The position numbers and the translations under genes are program-made. Positions 33,301-41,913 of a stretch of DNA of 64,000 nucleotides are shown here, piece after piece. Source of the stretch: Pachyseris speciosa (Eukaryota; Cnidaria; Anthozoa; Scleractinia; Pachyseridae); contig JAEMWC010000986.1 in NCBI GenBank assembly GCA_016490735.1, forward strand, positions 30,001 to 94,000, written 5' to 3'. Each line of letters opens with the position of its first letter. The stretch's first letter is position 1. The notes under the pieces are model-generated. The model saw only the letters and a list, made by a program, of their open reading frames with translations, did no database searches and had not been told where the DNA came from.

Positions 33301-34136
33301 TCAATACACAGAAAAGAACTAATGCCAAGAATGCTTTTGAGAAAGATTTCTTCAAGTTGATGAATAACTCAGTATTCGGCAAAACTATGGAAAATCTCAG
33401 AAAGAGAGTAGATGTCAGATTGGTGACTGATGAGAAGAAGCTATTGAAATTAGCCAGTAAACCAACTTATGTTAGCAGTAAGATATTCAATGAAAATCTG
33501 GTAGCAGTGCATAAGATCAAAGAAACACTAACTCTAAACAGGCCGGCATATGTAGGAATGTGTATTCTTGATCTCAGTAAGACACTTATGTATGATTTCC
33601 ATTACAACTACATTAAACAAAAGTACGGTAATAAGGCTAAGCTGCTCTTCACTGACACGGACAGTTTGACATATGAAATTGAAGCTGAAGATGTCTACAG
33701 GGATTTCTGGAATGATAAAGATAAATTCGATAACAGTGACTATCCTGAAAGCTCGCCATTCTCCGATAAGACCAATAAGAAAGTGATTGGTAAGATGAAA
33801 GATGAGGCTGCTGGAGTCCCAATATGTGAATTCGTAGGGCTGAGATCAAAGATGTATAGCTATATTAAAGATGATCAGAAAGGAGGAAAAACAGCAAAAG
33901 GAATCAAAAAGAACACAATCAAAAATGAAATCAAGCATGAAAATTATAAAGACACTCTATTCAATGACAAACAAATGTATCATAAAATGAAAACAATCAG
34001 AAGTGAAAACCATCAATTAGGAAGCTATAAAATCAACAAAGTATCACTCAGCTGCTTCGATGACAAAAGATATTTATCAAAAGACGGAATCAACAGTTAT
34101 GCTTATGGCCATCACAAAATAAATAGCCAGGAATAA
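30249..34136 (+). CDS. polB: Protein-primed family B DNA polymerase (pPolB), 1295 aa
   Basis: Replicates the linear element genome, with a terminal protein as primer by family analogy. Order of features: TIR-encoded N-terminus; a 15-residue duplication around residue 20-50; proline-rich PIPAPRK/PVPAPR motifs (90-137); a C2H2-like finger CMHCLQCFSSERVLNDH (about 411); exonuclease I box YADFEA (about 468); a treble-clef/HNH-like insertion with C-x2-C and RDHCHITGQYRG-x-H-x2-C-N (567-595); exo II FHNLRGYDSHF (616); exo III YLKTDVLLLADVF (about 770); palm motif A YLDANNLYGW (872), B NNSVFGKTMEN (1036), C FTDTDS (1132) and a SKMYSY box. All catalytic residues are present and the frame is unbroken. 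The initiation codon lies inside the left TIR; an out-of-frame ATG precedes it by 7 bp. Confidence 0.95.
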   Translation: MTKERNLRALEKPSQIRSGSQMVNGLSQKNIGSGSQMVNDPSQKIIYSNSIDMENRNSIFKELLKRLGRMDVGEMRRLVSLADNIKKQKPIPAPRKSVKQMVKDYEDNIILPPPQFRDRPVPAPRTKKPAPIPEPRTKIEQTDKALKGYTKSFQIDIKNYKDPLLQLQNTRKAVAYRLVSLLKSMKGLKFVETLKVTFRKMSDGEIIHKTAFFNSPPQTIINNLQISESLQASKQNILNKIAVWISEGSGWVVESVDKHFLNVVIYQPMKGSSYIKLPPELMNAMKGLINIKNDDNECFRWCHIRHLNPQEKNPQRIKKSDRQHINTLDYSGVEFPITNKQYNKIEKQNEININVFGYENKQPYPIYVSKEKYEDCLNLLLITENENKHYVLIKDFNRFMRNKTKHNERKHFCMHCLQCFSSERVLNDHVDNCILVNGTQAIKMPNKDNNTLKFINFHKQQQVPFVIYADFEAITEKIHGCQPNNDKSYTEAYQKHTDCGYGYKVVCCYDDKYSKPIQIYRGEKAVYKFMEAMLEEVKYCKKIVKEFNKPLKMTEDDEEKFQKAKECHICDKKYTEKDIRVRDHCHITGQYRGSAHQECNLKLRVNPEEVKIPVIFHNLRGYDSHFIMQEIGAIVKKHTFKNKKGEVCQMNINAIPNNMEKYMAFMLGNHLTFLDSFQFMSSSLEKLVGNLPKEALKYTSQEFKGKDLNLIAQKGVYPYDYMDSFNKFNQKLPSKEEFYSILSDTHISDEDYTHAQTVWETFSLKNMGEYHDLYLKTDVLLLADVFENFRRTCLEYYKLDPCHYFTSPGLSWDAMLKMTDIKLELMTDIDMFQFIEKGMRGGISYIANRYGKANNKYMKKYDEKAPSKYIMYLDANNLYGWAMSQYLPTGGFRWMTENKINNLNLAKYKEDSNKGLILEVDLEYPQELHDLHNDYPLGPEKVKVTGDMLSDYCKDIAEKYNISTGLVHKLMPTLSNKEKYVLHYRNLQLYTDLGLKVTKIHRVLEFKQSPWLRQYIDFNTQKRTNAKNAFEKDFFKLMNNSVFGKTMENLRKRVDVRLVTDEKKLLKLASKPTYVSSKIFNENLVAVHKIKETLTLNRPAYVGMCILDLSKTLMYDFHYNYIKQKYGNKAKLLFTDTDSLTYEIEAEDVYRDFWNDKDKFDNSDYPESSPFSDKTNKKVIGKMKDEAAGVPICEFVGLRSKMYSYIKDDQKGGKTAKGIKKNTIKNEIKHENYKDTLFNDKQMYHKMKTIRSENHQLGSYKINKVSLSCFDDKRYLSKDGINSYAYGHHKINSQE

Positions 34137-34210
34137 AAATATTCTTGGCTACCAAAATAGCAAATACAGTATAATACTGACCTCTATCACATATATAGGT
34201 TAGATAAAAG

Positions 34211-34993
34211 TTAGTCTTTTCTTATACGTGATAAATACAATTTGCTTTCTTCCATGTGTTTGGTTATTTCAAAAATTAAATCTTCAAAACAATTGCTCAT
34301 AATGTATTTGCACTTGTTTTTCTCATACATTTGCTTCATACTTTTTTGTTTATCAGTCACTTGGTATACACCAGTGGGACTTTTGAATTCAAGACATAGA
34401 GCATTGTATTCTTTTGTTGGATTCATTAACATTAAATCACATTGTCCGGACATATATCCTTTGTTGTAACTTTTGATTCTCATGTTTGAGCTTATTTGAT
34501 TCTCACCTAAGCCGGCTATCATTAATGCGTCTTCATATTTCTTTCTGATGAATGAAACAATCTTGCAGTGTAAATCATTTTCATTTTCAATCAATAGCAT
34601 GTTATTGTTTCTGTCATTGAACTGTTTTTGATATATTCGTTTTCTGACTAATGGTAAGACCTTTTTAGTAACCCAATGTTTAATTTCTTTGGCTTCTTGT
34701 TTTTTGGATGAGAATAAAAGTGAATGAAATCCTGTTTCATTTATAAAAAAACATTTGAAAGTTTTTTCGATTGCATCAGCGAAAATTGACTTTGTTTTGG
34801 AATTTATGGACAGTTTGAAGTCCAATAAGATTTTATCTTCAGAATCAACATGATCTCTGATTGCTCTTTGCGGATTTTTATAGTTGAGAATAATGGCTAT
34901 GTCTCTTCCTCTGAACCATATTTCGTTTTTATCATCGAGATAACAATCTATTGAAACGTCTAATTCTTTATTATCGTAGGAATATTTTTGCAT
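34211..34993 (-). CDS. BRO-N domain fused to VRR-NUC-like nuclease
   Basis: Residues 1-118 form a BRO-N/Bro-like DNA-binding domain (FRGRDIAIILNYKNPQRAI, then ETGFHSLLFSSKKQEA and VTKKVLPLVRK) as in baculovirus BRO proteins and phage antirepressors. Residues 135-250 form a PD-(D/E)xK nuclease of VRR-NUC type: GQCDLML (D186), LEFKSPTG (E202, K204) and Q216. The pairing suggests a DNA-targeted endonuclease for replication, recombination or resolution. It ends tail-to-tail with the polymerase and starts just after the integrase. ATCTAACA lies about 11 bp upstream of the ATG. The old element has no counterpart between its integrase and polymerase. Confidence 0.8.
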   Translation of the reverse strand: MQKYSYDNKELDVSIDCYLDDKNEIWFRGRDIAIILNYKNPQRAIRDHVDSEDKILLDFKLSINSKTKSIFADAIEKTFKCFFINETGFHSLLFSSKKQEAKEIKHWVTKKVLPLVRKRIYQKQFNDRNNNMLLIENENDLHCKIVSFIRKKYEDALMIAGLGENQISSNMRIKSYNKGYMSGQCDLMLMNPTKEYNALCLEFKSPTGVYQVTDKQKSMKQMYEKNKCKYIMSNCFEDLIFEITKHMEESKLYLSRIRKD

Positions 34994-35004
34994 CTACATG
35001 TATG

Positions 35005-35990
35005 TTAGATAATTTTCTTTAAATCCTTGAACGGTATCCAACTGTTAAAGTCATCACTATATCCCTTCCACTTCACCAAAGCTTGTTTCTTCTTGTAATC
35101 TCTGCGAATGACTTTATCAATACGGAATACATCCTGTTTAGCCTTTAATAACTCAGGTTCATAAAAACTCCCTTCAATTTCTTCATCGTTGTGATCTTTT
35201 AGTTTGTATGTTATTGGATTAGTGTATTGGATTTTATCAACTGTAAACACTTCTTCAGTCCAATTTGGTGTATAGCCCTTGTCGAACACAATCCGTTTAT
35301 ACTTGGATATTCGGACCTTATCACCTATTTTAAATTTTAGTTTCTGTTTTAATGGCTCCATATCACCATAAAGATTGAAGTAAACAGTTCCTTCATTCCT
35401 CTTATCAGATGCTTCAACGGGTGTCATCTTTGTGCTTGAATGTTTTGTGTTGTTATACTGTTTCACTAATTTTTGTAACATGTCTAAATACTGTGTATTG
35501 CCTTGAACAGTGAACTGCTTCCACATTTTGGATTTAATTGTCCTATTCCATCTTTCAACTACTGATGATTTCTCTTCATTCTCAGTTGAGTACATCTGTA
35601 CACTATGTTTCTCTAGCAAGTCCTTCAAGTGTTTGTTGTAAAACTCTTTTCCCTTGTCGACCCATAAATACTGTGGTTTTCTGCCTTCCTTGAATATTGT
35701 TTTGAATGCTTCAGTGACAGATTCACCTTTCTTATCCTTCAATGGGACAATCCAACCATATTTGCTGAAGACATCAATAACCATAAGAAGATATCGATAA
35801 CCTTTATTCCATTTACTAAACTGTTGCATTTCAACTAGATCACTTGCCCATATTTCATCAATTTTATTTACAATCACACGCCGCCGAGTGAAATTTCGTT
35901 TTATGGGTGCATGTAATTCATCAGCTAGTTTTTCTTGCCAGTTTTCTTCACTCGACGGCTTTTTCCGTTTTTTGAAACACCAAGACCAAG
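35005..35990 (-). CDS. Polinton integrase (DDE) with chromodomain
   Basis: Inserts the element DNA into the genome. Numbered from the codon at 35877, the rve core has D13 (ASDLVEM), D74 (WVDKGKEF) and E108 (SSVVERWN), a D-x33-E spacing. An SH3-like segment follows, then a C-terminal chromodomain with RRDYKKKQALVKWKGY and SWIP (about 250-290), which may steer insertion to particular chromatin. The frame stays open upstream to about 35990 with the family-typical LADELHAPIKRNF and TRRRV, overlapping the PLA2 gene end in another frame, but has no ATG there; the start is therefore uncertain. It follows PLA2 on the same strand. Confidence 0.9.
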
Positions 35991-36561
35991 TTTCTGTTTT
36001 TTGTCAATTAAGAATCTAGCTGTTTGACCCCATTTTGGCATCTCACCATATGGTATTTGATCTAGTGACTCGACCATTGTTCTATCACATTCACCTTTTT
36101 TTTTTCATATCATAACAAATATCATGATAAGCTGCTATTTCATCCACTTTATTGTAAGGTTGTACATTCCATTTCAAGACCTCGCCAGTATTTGGATCAT
36201 ATTCCAACTGCTCATGCAATGGATTGTATGGTCCCATATATTTATATTTACTTGGTGTCCAACCACTTTTCGGTTTAGGAAGCTTGCCAATAACCTTATG
36301 AATGTCAATAGCACCGCCATAATCTAATCCTTTGATATCTGTTTTGTAACGAATATTTGGTCTCACTTTTGTTGAGAGTTGTTTCAAAGCTTCTGACCCA
36401 ACCTTTGTGATTGCAGGTTTTGCGAGGGAAAGTCCTTTGTCAATTAATTTCTTTTGCAGCTTTGGATTTCTCATTGCTTCAGAAGCATAATATCTTCCCA
36501 TTTCTACACCTTTCTTTGCTAAATAAGGGACTCCATGTTCTAAGAATCCTGTTAGCGCCAT
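35945..36561 (-). CDS. PLA2-like capsid-associated protein, one frameshift
   Basis: Parvovirus VP1-type phospholipase A2 domain. N-terminal helical part, then STKVRPNI, KVIGKLPKPK, the Ca-loop-like MGPYNPL and the catalytic-type dyad in AAYHDICYD. The frame hits a stop just after, at a run of ten T (36099-36108 region; A run on the coding strand). The next frame continues with a conserved-looking tail ending near 35945 (compare the old copy's GLGV tail), so a one-base indel has split the gene. Such domains breach membranes during virus entry in parvoviruses; the same role here is inference. Confidence 0.85.
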
Positions 36562-36601
36562 ATCTGCGGCTGAATCTAGTATGCCCGCCCCTTCAGACGG
36601 G

Positions 36602-36912
36602 CTAATTAGTTTCCCCGATTTCTGACAAATTTAGTTTTGTGATTCCACATTCAGCACAAGTACATTTCATCACAGTTCGACCATTTTTAGTCTTCTGATA
36701 TCTTTCACTTCCTGGTACACATTCAGTGACTTTCTTCTGTTTCACACAATATGATCTCATATATATTAAGTTGGATAAAATAGCTTTCCACAATTTATCA
36801 CCTGCTCTTTTTTCAATCTGATATTAATTATTTTATCAATTTCATTAGCTTTCTTGATCTTCTTTCTTTGTCTAGTAGTTAAATCGACATACATTTCCAC
36901 TAAGTTTGTCAT
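36602..36912 (-). CDS. Small zinc-ribbon protein (DUF5679-like), one frameshift
   Basis: A first frame from an ATG at 36912 (MTNLVEMYVDLTTRQRKK) leads into a second that holds SNLIYMRSYCVKQKKV, RYQKTKNGR and a C-x-C-x2-C-G-I-T-K knuckle. The two join at a run of six T at 36808-36813, where one base added or lost would fuse them. The Cys pattern and the KNGR turn match small proteins seen in many Polintons. The old element has the same gene in the same place (17211-17340). Role unknown; nucleic-acid or protein binding through zinc is likely. Confidence 0.65.
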
Positions 36913-37023
36913 AGAATACTGTTATATTATCCAAAGTGCATTTGATTACAACTCGTAAACCAATCAATCTGTTGACAACTATTATAACAAATATATTAAC
37001 ATCATCAATTATTTCGAATTCTA

Positions 37024-37302
37024 TCATACTTTTATGTTAGATAGAAATTTATTAAATCTTTCATCATCAAATAATATTGTTAATATCATAGTACCTTTCT
37101 GACGTTCTAAAAGGTAGTACAAACACCATTGTTTACTCAATAACGGATCTCTAATACACATTGTTTCATTGAAACAATTCTTTTCCTCCATTTGAGTAGG
37201 TATCTCCTGTCCTGATGGATCAAAGTATTCTTTCTCATTATAGCACGCGTAATATTTGCCGACTTTTATTATCCCACTGTTTTTGTTTAACTTAACAGAC
37301 AT
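37024..37302 (-). CDS. Tandem protease-like paralogue lacking catalytic residues
   Basis: This 92-residue protein is a diverged copy of the C-terminal half of the protease directly upstream (37312). Shared blocks: KEYFDPSG against CEYFDSFG, and QWCLYYLLERQKGT against YWCLYYLLERQKGT. The catalytic His position (GTHW in the protease) reads VGKYY here, and the nucleophile region VLCGYWC reads LLSKQWC, so both His and Cys are replaced while the Asp is kept. It starts 10 bp downstream of the protease stop. It may be a regulatory or structural pseudoprotease, or a decaying duplicate. Confidence 0.75.
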   Translation of the reverse strand: MSVKLNKNSGIIKVGKYYACYNEKEYFDPSGQEIPTQMEEKNCFNETMCIRDPLLSKQWCLYYLLERQKGTMILTILFDDERFNKFLSNIKV

Positions 37303-37311
37303 ACATATACA

Positions 37312-37845
37312 TTACATATTTTTGAAATAATTGATTATGAATCTATGATTGACTCTTGTGTCTGTGGGATTGAATTTTGCATTATGAATGACTTTCAATA
37401 TGGGGGTCCCTTTCTGTCTTTCCAATAAATAGTACAAACACCAATATCCACATAATACTGATTCCCTTTCTTGTATCTCATCACCAGAGTATTCAAGTTG
37501 TTTACCGCTTGCAGCCATGTATTTCTGTACTTCTGTTGGCATCATTAAACCGAAAGAGTCGAAGTATTCACAGTATTTATCATTTTTGAAATTCCTATAA
37601 CAAACCCAGTGAGTACCAGGTCCAATTTTGGAATCAAGATTGACTATCCCACATTCATTCTTTTTTATTTGTCTCGGATTGTCTCTTGAAAATACTCCTC
37701 TAAAATGTTTTATTCCAAGTTGTTTAACCCAATTGATTAAATCAAAGTTGGATAAGGGTTTATTTACAAAATGGTTCCTAGTATGGGGATTGAATTGAAT
37801 GGACTGTTTTTGCCTAGTAGAAGTCCTTTTCCTTTGTTTTTTTTT
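37312..37845 (-). CDS. Adenain-like (Ulp1/C5 family) cysteine protease
   Basis: Matures capsid precursors in adenovirus-like elements. The open frame runs from about 37845 and shows PLSNFDLINWVKQLGIKHF, GVFSRDN, catalytic His in GPGTHWVCY (about 37612), Asp in EYFDSFG (about 37560), Gln region GDEIQERES and nucleophile Cys in VLCGYWCLYYL (about 37450). No ATG precedes PLSNF; the frame opens directly after the end of the PX gene at a run of ten A on the coding strand, so the real start depends on an indel or slippage there. The old copy starts at an ATG four codons before its PLSN. Confidence 0.85.
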   Translation of the reverse strand, partial: KKKQRKRTSTRQKQSIQFNPHTRNHFVNKPLSNFDLINWVKQLGIKHFRGVFSRDNPRQIKKNECGIVNLDSKIGPGTHWVCYRNFKNDKYCEYFDSFGLMMPTEVQKYMAASGKQLEYSGDEIQERESVLCGYWCLYYLLERQKGTPILKVIHNAKFNPTDTRVNHRFIINYFKNM

Positions 37846-38612
37846 TCATTCCATAACCGATTGGGTTATTCCATGTACCAAAAACAGGAGGAGATTGCCA
37901 TGGAATCATAGCATGTTTCCCACCTTTCTTTCTGGGTACAATTATCTGGAACATGAACAGGTATTGACCGTCTTGGACGGCTGCTTTCAACATGCAAACC
38001 TTTTCCAGTTAATTTTCTGATTGCTTCTATAGCCAAAGGAATTCCAATGCTGGCGAGTATTGTTCCAATACCCTTTCCAGTCTGCGCTTTTGTTGGTTTT
38101 ATAACAACGTCTCCACCATACTGCATTTTTTGGATAACATCAGCCATCTGTCTCGTATTCAATAAATTTCCTACATTAAATAATTGGGATAAATTGGCAT
38201 TAGGAATAAGAAATCCTCCTTTTTGTTTCTTTCCAAATAGTTTATCAATGCCGAGACTTGCTAATGAAGAAAGAGCACCTGTAGCCAATGCTGGAGCCGC
38301 TTTAGCTACTGCTTTACCTGCATAAGGCAATAGTCTTGTTCCAAGTGAAAAAAGACTGGACCAAAGAGAACCTCCTTCTTGGACTGATTTTCTGATCTGT
38401 GCTTTGGATATCTTTACATCAGCACCTGTTCCATTTCTCTGTGATTTGGCTAATTTTTTTATCTGTGTTTTTGTCAACATCATTTGATCACCTCCAGTGA
38501 GATCTCCATGTGCGAGTCTCAATGTTACCGGTGAATTTGTTTGTATAGCTTTTGCAAGCCTTTGCTTCTGACTGTTTGAAAGTCTTACTCCATGAGGATG
38601 ATAAGTAGTCAT
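37830..38612 (-). CDS. PX-like basic virion protein
   Basis: The 248-residue frame begins MTTYHPHGVRLSNSQKQRLA, has TKTQIKKLAKSQRNGTGADV (young form of a block shared with the old copy), an alanine-rich hydrophobic segment (SLFSLGTRLLPYAGKAVAKA), KQKGGFLIPNANL and many basic residues. It resembles the pX/core-protein family of adenovirus-like elements, which condense or stabilise the packaged DNA. Near 37950 the conserved C-terminal part (PPVFGTWNNPIGYG) is in a different frame from the rest, so a one-base indel shifts the last 40 or so residues. Confidence 0.75.
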
Positions 38613-38636
38613 ATAATATATGTTTATACTAAATTG

Positions 38637-38740
38637 TATTTAGTATAAAACAATCAATTTATTTAATTATTAATTTATTTAATTATTTATTTAATTATTT
38701 AATTCATTTAATTATTTATTTAATTTATTTAATTTACATA
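38637..38740. repeat. AT-rich simple tandem repeat (TTTAATTA units)
   Basis: Reiterated TTTAATTA/TTTAATTT between the PX and MCP genes. It could serve as a terminator/promoter spacer on the minus strand. Confidence 0.8.
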
Positions 38741-40019
38741 GATCTCAGAATTAATTTTCCATCAGTCTTTCTCATCTCAATATCCTGCTCATAGAGGACC
38801 AGTGCATACACACTGTAATCAGCATTTGTTGTAGCACTTAAAGTGTATTTGAAAGTCAGTTTTGTCATTCCATCTTTGATATCCTGTTTCTGTTTTGTCA
38901 GATCGAAATAAATGAAAGGGAATATTGTACCAAAGTTTCCTCTTGTGAGAAGGGTACTTATCACTGAAATCATTAACGCTTGAACATATTTCAAAACATC
39001 TCTAAATACTCTTGTTGGTTCTGTTGATGGTTTATAATGAAGCTCTGGATAATCATTTCCGTTGCCAACCTCAAGATAACAATCAGTCAAAGTTCGGTCA
39101 TTTGCAACTGAGAATGTGTTGTACAAGAATTTATTGGCTGTCTGAGATGCATTACTGCATCATTGATGATGAATACAAAGACATGCCTGGGTTTGTTTAT
39201 TCCTGTGGAAATACGGAAATTGGCAGTCTGCTGTCTTGTTGAATTGCCTCTCTCAACCATTTCTCTCATGTAAGTCCACTTTCTGTTGTCAAGATACTTG
39301 CTCATGTATAAGGACTTTCCCGCAGAATTGAAAACAATGCGAGGAACTATTAGCTGGAATTTAGTTAGTACCACACGGCAATCATCAGCAGCTTGCCAAA
39401 TCAAATTGTCATCACTCTCAAGTGTCAATTTCACCTCTATTTTTGAGTTAGGCATGAGTTCATCCCAAAAGCTCTTGAAAAAACCGTATCTGTTCAATGC
39501 TATCTCTGCATTTACTTCACCACCATCATTAAGCAAAGCTTTGCGAGCTGCGAAACCTTTGTTATAAGTAGCCACCTGTGCCACTCTGTCTTCAGCATTC
39601 CTATTTGTGTCAAGATAGAAGAACTCATTGGTTCCCTGACTTACAGCATAACCCTGTGAATACTCAAGCAATGACTTAATATTTGTGGCCTGGTTGGCAT
39701 CTCTGCACTCATAAACATCAAGACCATTCATTTTCACATTAATGGTGTTAATAAGAGCGTGAGCTGAATTAACAATACCATTTCGATCGTCAGCAGCAAT
39801 GTCAGCTCCATCTGCAAGCTTGTTTACTTTAAAAATAACATTAAAACGGGCATTATACCAGTCAAATGGTGTAGTCTCTCCACTGTTATCAACAATGAAT
39901 CGGTAGCCTGTTTTACTCTGATGAGCATTGTTTGCTACTACAGTATTAAGTGCTGTCTCTAGTTCGAACACTACATCTTCATATCTTTCGATATATTTTG
40001 AGTCACGATAGTTTGACAT
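38734..40019 (-). CDS. Major capsid protein (double jelly-roll), one frameshift
   Basis: The main frame (39087-40019, 310 residues) starts MSNYRDSKYIERYEDVVFEL and includes INTINVKMNGLDVYE, FFYLDTNRNAEDR, FFKSFWDELMPNSKI, LTKFQLIVPRIVFNS and KPRHVFVFIINDA. The C-terminal part (38734-39126), with YNTFSVANDRTL and ADYSVYALVLYEQ, is in another frame; a missing base near 39135 explains this. Together about 430 residues, the usual size for Polinton MCPs, which form the pseudo-hexagonal capsomers. The old copy at 18540-19736 matches throughout. TATCTAACA lies 11 bp upstream of the ATG. Confidence 0.9.
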
Positions 40020-40030
40020 ATATTATTGTG

Positions 40031-40267
40031 TTAGATAAAAGTTATTTTACGCGGTCGGCCTCTCTTTCTTTTGATTAAACCACCAGTCTGGCTCGCACTC
40101 TCAGTTCCACTCTTTCTCTTTTTCAAAAGTTCTATGATTTTGTCGCCAGCTTTTTTGCCAGCATGTTCACCAATTGTTGTTGCTGCTTTTTTTCCAGCTG
40201 TTTTGATCATATCAGTCACAATACCTTCACCATGTTGTTCATATTTTTTAAACTCAAACCGTTTCAT
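40031..40267 (-). CDS. Small basic AT-hook protein
   Basis: A 78-residue lysine-rich protein with an amphipathic alanine/glycine middle (KTAGKKAATTIGEHAGKKAG) and a C-terminal AT-hook, KRKRGRPRK. It probably binds the packaged AT-rich DNA. It lies between MCP and penton genes, and the old element has a small basic protein in the same slot. CCTAATAG precedes the ATG by about 6 bp. Confidence 0.75.
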   Translation of the reverse strand: MKRFEFKKYEQHGEGIVTDMIKTAGKKAATTIGEHAGKKAGDKIIELLKKRKSGTESASQTGGLIKRKRGRPRKITFI

Positions 40268-40280
40268 ATACTATTAGGTT

Positions 40281-41066
40281 TTATAATTCTGTCTCTCTCA
40301 AGAACAACTCAATATACCAATCTATCCCATTTAAATCGACTGGAGCTCTAGAAGAGTCTGTGACATAAAAGCGTATTGAGCTGATATTATGTGTTGAGAC
40401 TGGATTCCATGAAAGAAAACGAGGTTTGTAAGTGAAAGGTAAACTTCTAACGAGATCTGTGACAGGAATAACAGCGATTGTATTTGTGCTATTTCCATCA
40501 ACAATGCTATCTGTCACCAAATCACAATTGATATAAATTTCATCTACTCCTCTTGTAATATCAGGTAGATTTGTTCCATATTCTGTGGCTGGAACTAATT
40601 TTGAATCGAAACCGATAAGTTTTCTGAAATCAAGATTCCTCAGATCCACACGATAATTTTCATTGAGTTCAATCAAAATGCGATATGTTGACAAAACGAA
40701 ATACATGTTAATACCATACAGGAATTTTGATTTGTCTGTTTCAGATGGATTCAGTACATGGCTGTTTTTTCTCATATACTCATGAATGTAACTATTGATA
40801 TCGTCGTATGAATACATCCCGTTAACGAATGTTATTGTTTCCCAGTTTACACCTTTGTCATAGCTGTATTTCATTTGATTATTCCCAAAAATATCTCTGA
40901 TATTGTACCAACTGTATGTCATATTGATGACATTCACAGCCATTTCATATTTTAAATCATTCGTTAATTTAAGAGGTGAATTAAATCTTTTTTCAAAATC
41001 ATGACTCTTGCTGACACCAATTTTGTCTCTGTTTTTACTGTTGAATCGTAATGAAATTTCTGTCAT
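40281..41066 (-). CDS. Minor capsid (penton-like) protein
   Basis: A 261-residue intact protein with SKSHDFEKRFNSPLKL near the N-terminus, MTYSWYNIRDIFGNNQ, RKLIGFDSKLVP in the middle, INCDLVTDSIVDG and a C-terminal DWYIELFLRE. By size, all-beta composition and position between MCP and coiled-coil genes it fits the single jelly-roll penton protein that fills capsid vertices. Every block is matched in the old copy. TATCTAATG is 11 bp upstream. Confidence 0.8.
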   Translation of the reverse strand: MTEISLRFNSKNRDKIGVSKSHDFEKRFNSPLKLTNDLKYEMAVNVINMTYSWYNIRDIFGNNQMKYSYDKGVNWETITFVNGMYSYDDINSYIHEYMRKNSHVLNPSETDKSKFLYGINMYFVLSTYRILIELNENYRVDLRNLDFRKLIGFDSKLVPATEYGTNLPDITRGVDEIYINCDLVTDSIVDGNSTNTIAVIPVTDLVRSLPFTYKPRFLSWNPVSTHNISSIRFYVTDSSRAPVDLNGIDWYIELFLRETEL

Positions 41067-41160
41067 ATACTTTTACATTAGATATTTCATCATTATTTTA
41101 TTCAACTCACCGGTTTTCAGGATTCCCAGTCTGTTCAATGTATGCAATATTTTTGTGAAT

Positions 41161-41877
41161 TCATTTCTTACACATGCTGTTGTTGCCGGCTGAAATAGAT
41201 CCACCAAGCAACTGTAGTCTTGAAAGCATGTCACCCAAAAATGCATCCCTTGAACCCATTCCTTTCCCTGTTTTGTATTTGTAAGAAGCTAATACATCAT
41301 CAATCGTATCTCTATATTTCTTCAAAGTTTGTATTTCTCTTTTATGAGATTCATTTTCTTCTGGAGTGAATGATTTTTTTTTTCTTCTTCCCATATTCTG
41401 GGCTATTTCTTTAGCTTTTTTCTTTTCCTCGACAAGTTTTTGTGGGGTGACTTGAGTTAATTCGGATGGTTTCAAAAGATTGTGATTTCTTAATATGATT
41501 CTATCATCTCTATCGAAATAGTTATCGATCGATAATATGTTGGGTGTCTGATCCTCTTTTTCAGGTGCTTCAATGGCTCCAGGAAGTTCCGTTCCCATTG
41601 TAATAGCTCTTCTATTAGCTTCAATAACATCATCAAGTCCTTGTGTTAAAGCCTGTTGATTCTTTTTCAACTGTTTAATGACTTCATCCTGTTTTTCGTC
41701 GACACTTTCTTTCACACTCTTCTGGACATCAATAGAGGGTTTCAGCAATTCTGATGTTGTATCATATGCATCCTGTTTTCTGTATTCATAAGTCTTGATA
41801 ACATCACGAACTTCTCTTGTTTTGTTTCCAGCTTCAATTCCACTTTTAAGAAGCCTTTTCATTCGTTCTATATCCAT
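41161..41877 (-). CDS. Coiled-coil virion/assembly protein
   Basis: About 238 residues from the ATG at 41877. The first 110 are heptad-rich and charged (ESVDEKQDEVIKQLKKNQQA, DDVIEANRRAI), followed by an acidic linker, a second helical segment with GRRKKKSFTPEENESHKR and a glycine-rich C-terminus (LQLLGGSISAGNN). The gene is divergent from the packaging ATPase with only 36 bp between the two ATGs, suggesting a shared promoter. The same arrangement exists in the old element. Function not established in sequence; a scaffold or vertex role is inference. Confidence 0.7.
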   Translation of the reverse strand: MDIERMKRLLKSGIEAGNKTREVRDVIKTYEYRKQDAYDTTSELLKPSIDVQKSVKESVDEKQDEVIKQLKKNQQALTQGLDDVIEANRRAITMGTELPGAIEAPEKEDQTPNILSIDNYFDRDDRIILRNHNLLKPSELTQVTPQKLVEEKKKAKEIAQNMGRRKKKSFTPEENESHKREIQTLKKYRDTIDDVLASYKYKTGKGMGSRDAFLGDMLSRLQLLGGSISAGNNSMCKK

Positions 41878-41913
41878 ATACAATTGTGTTAGACTAATCT
41901 AAACTATTTACAT
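41878..41913. promoter_or_regulatory. Divergent promoter between coiled-coil and ATPase genes
   Basis: The 36 bp spacer contains GTCTAACACAATTG towards the coiled-coil start (minus) and AATCTAAACTATTTA towards the ATPase start (plus). Both contain TCTAA 10-17 bp before the ATG, the motif seen before most late genes of this element. Confidence 0.6.
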
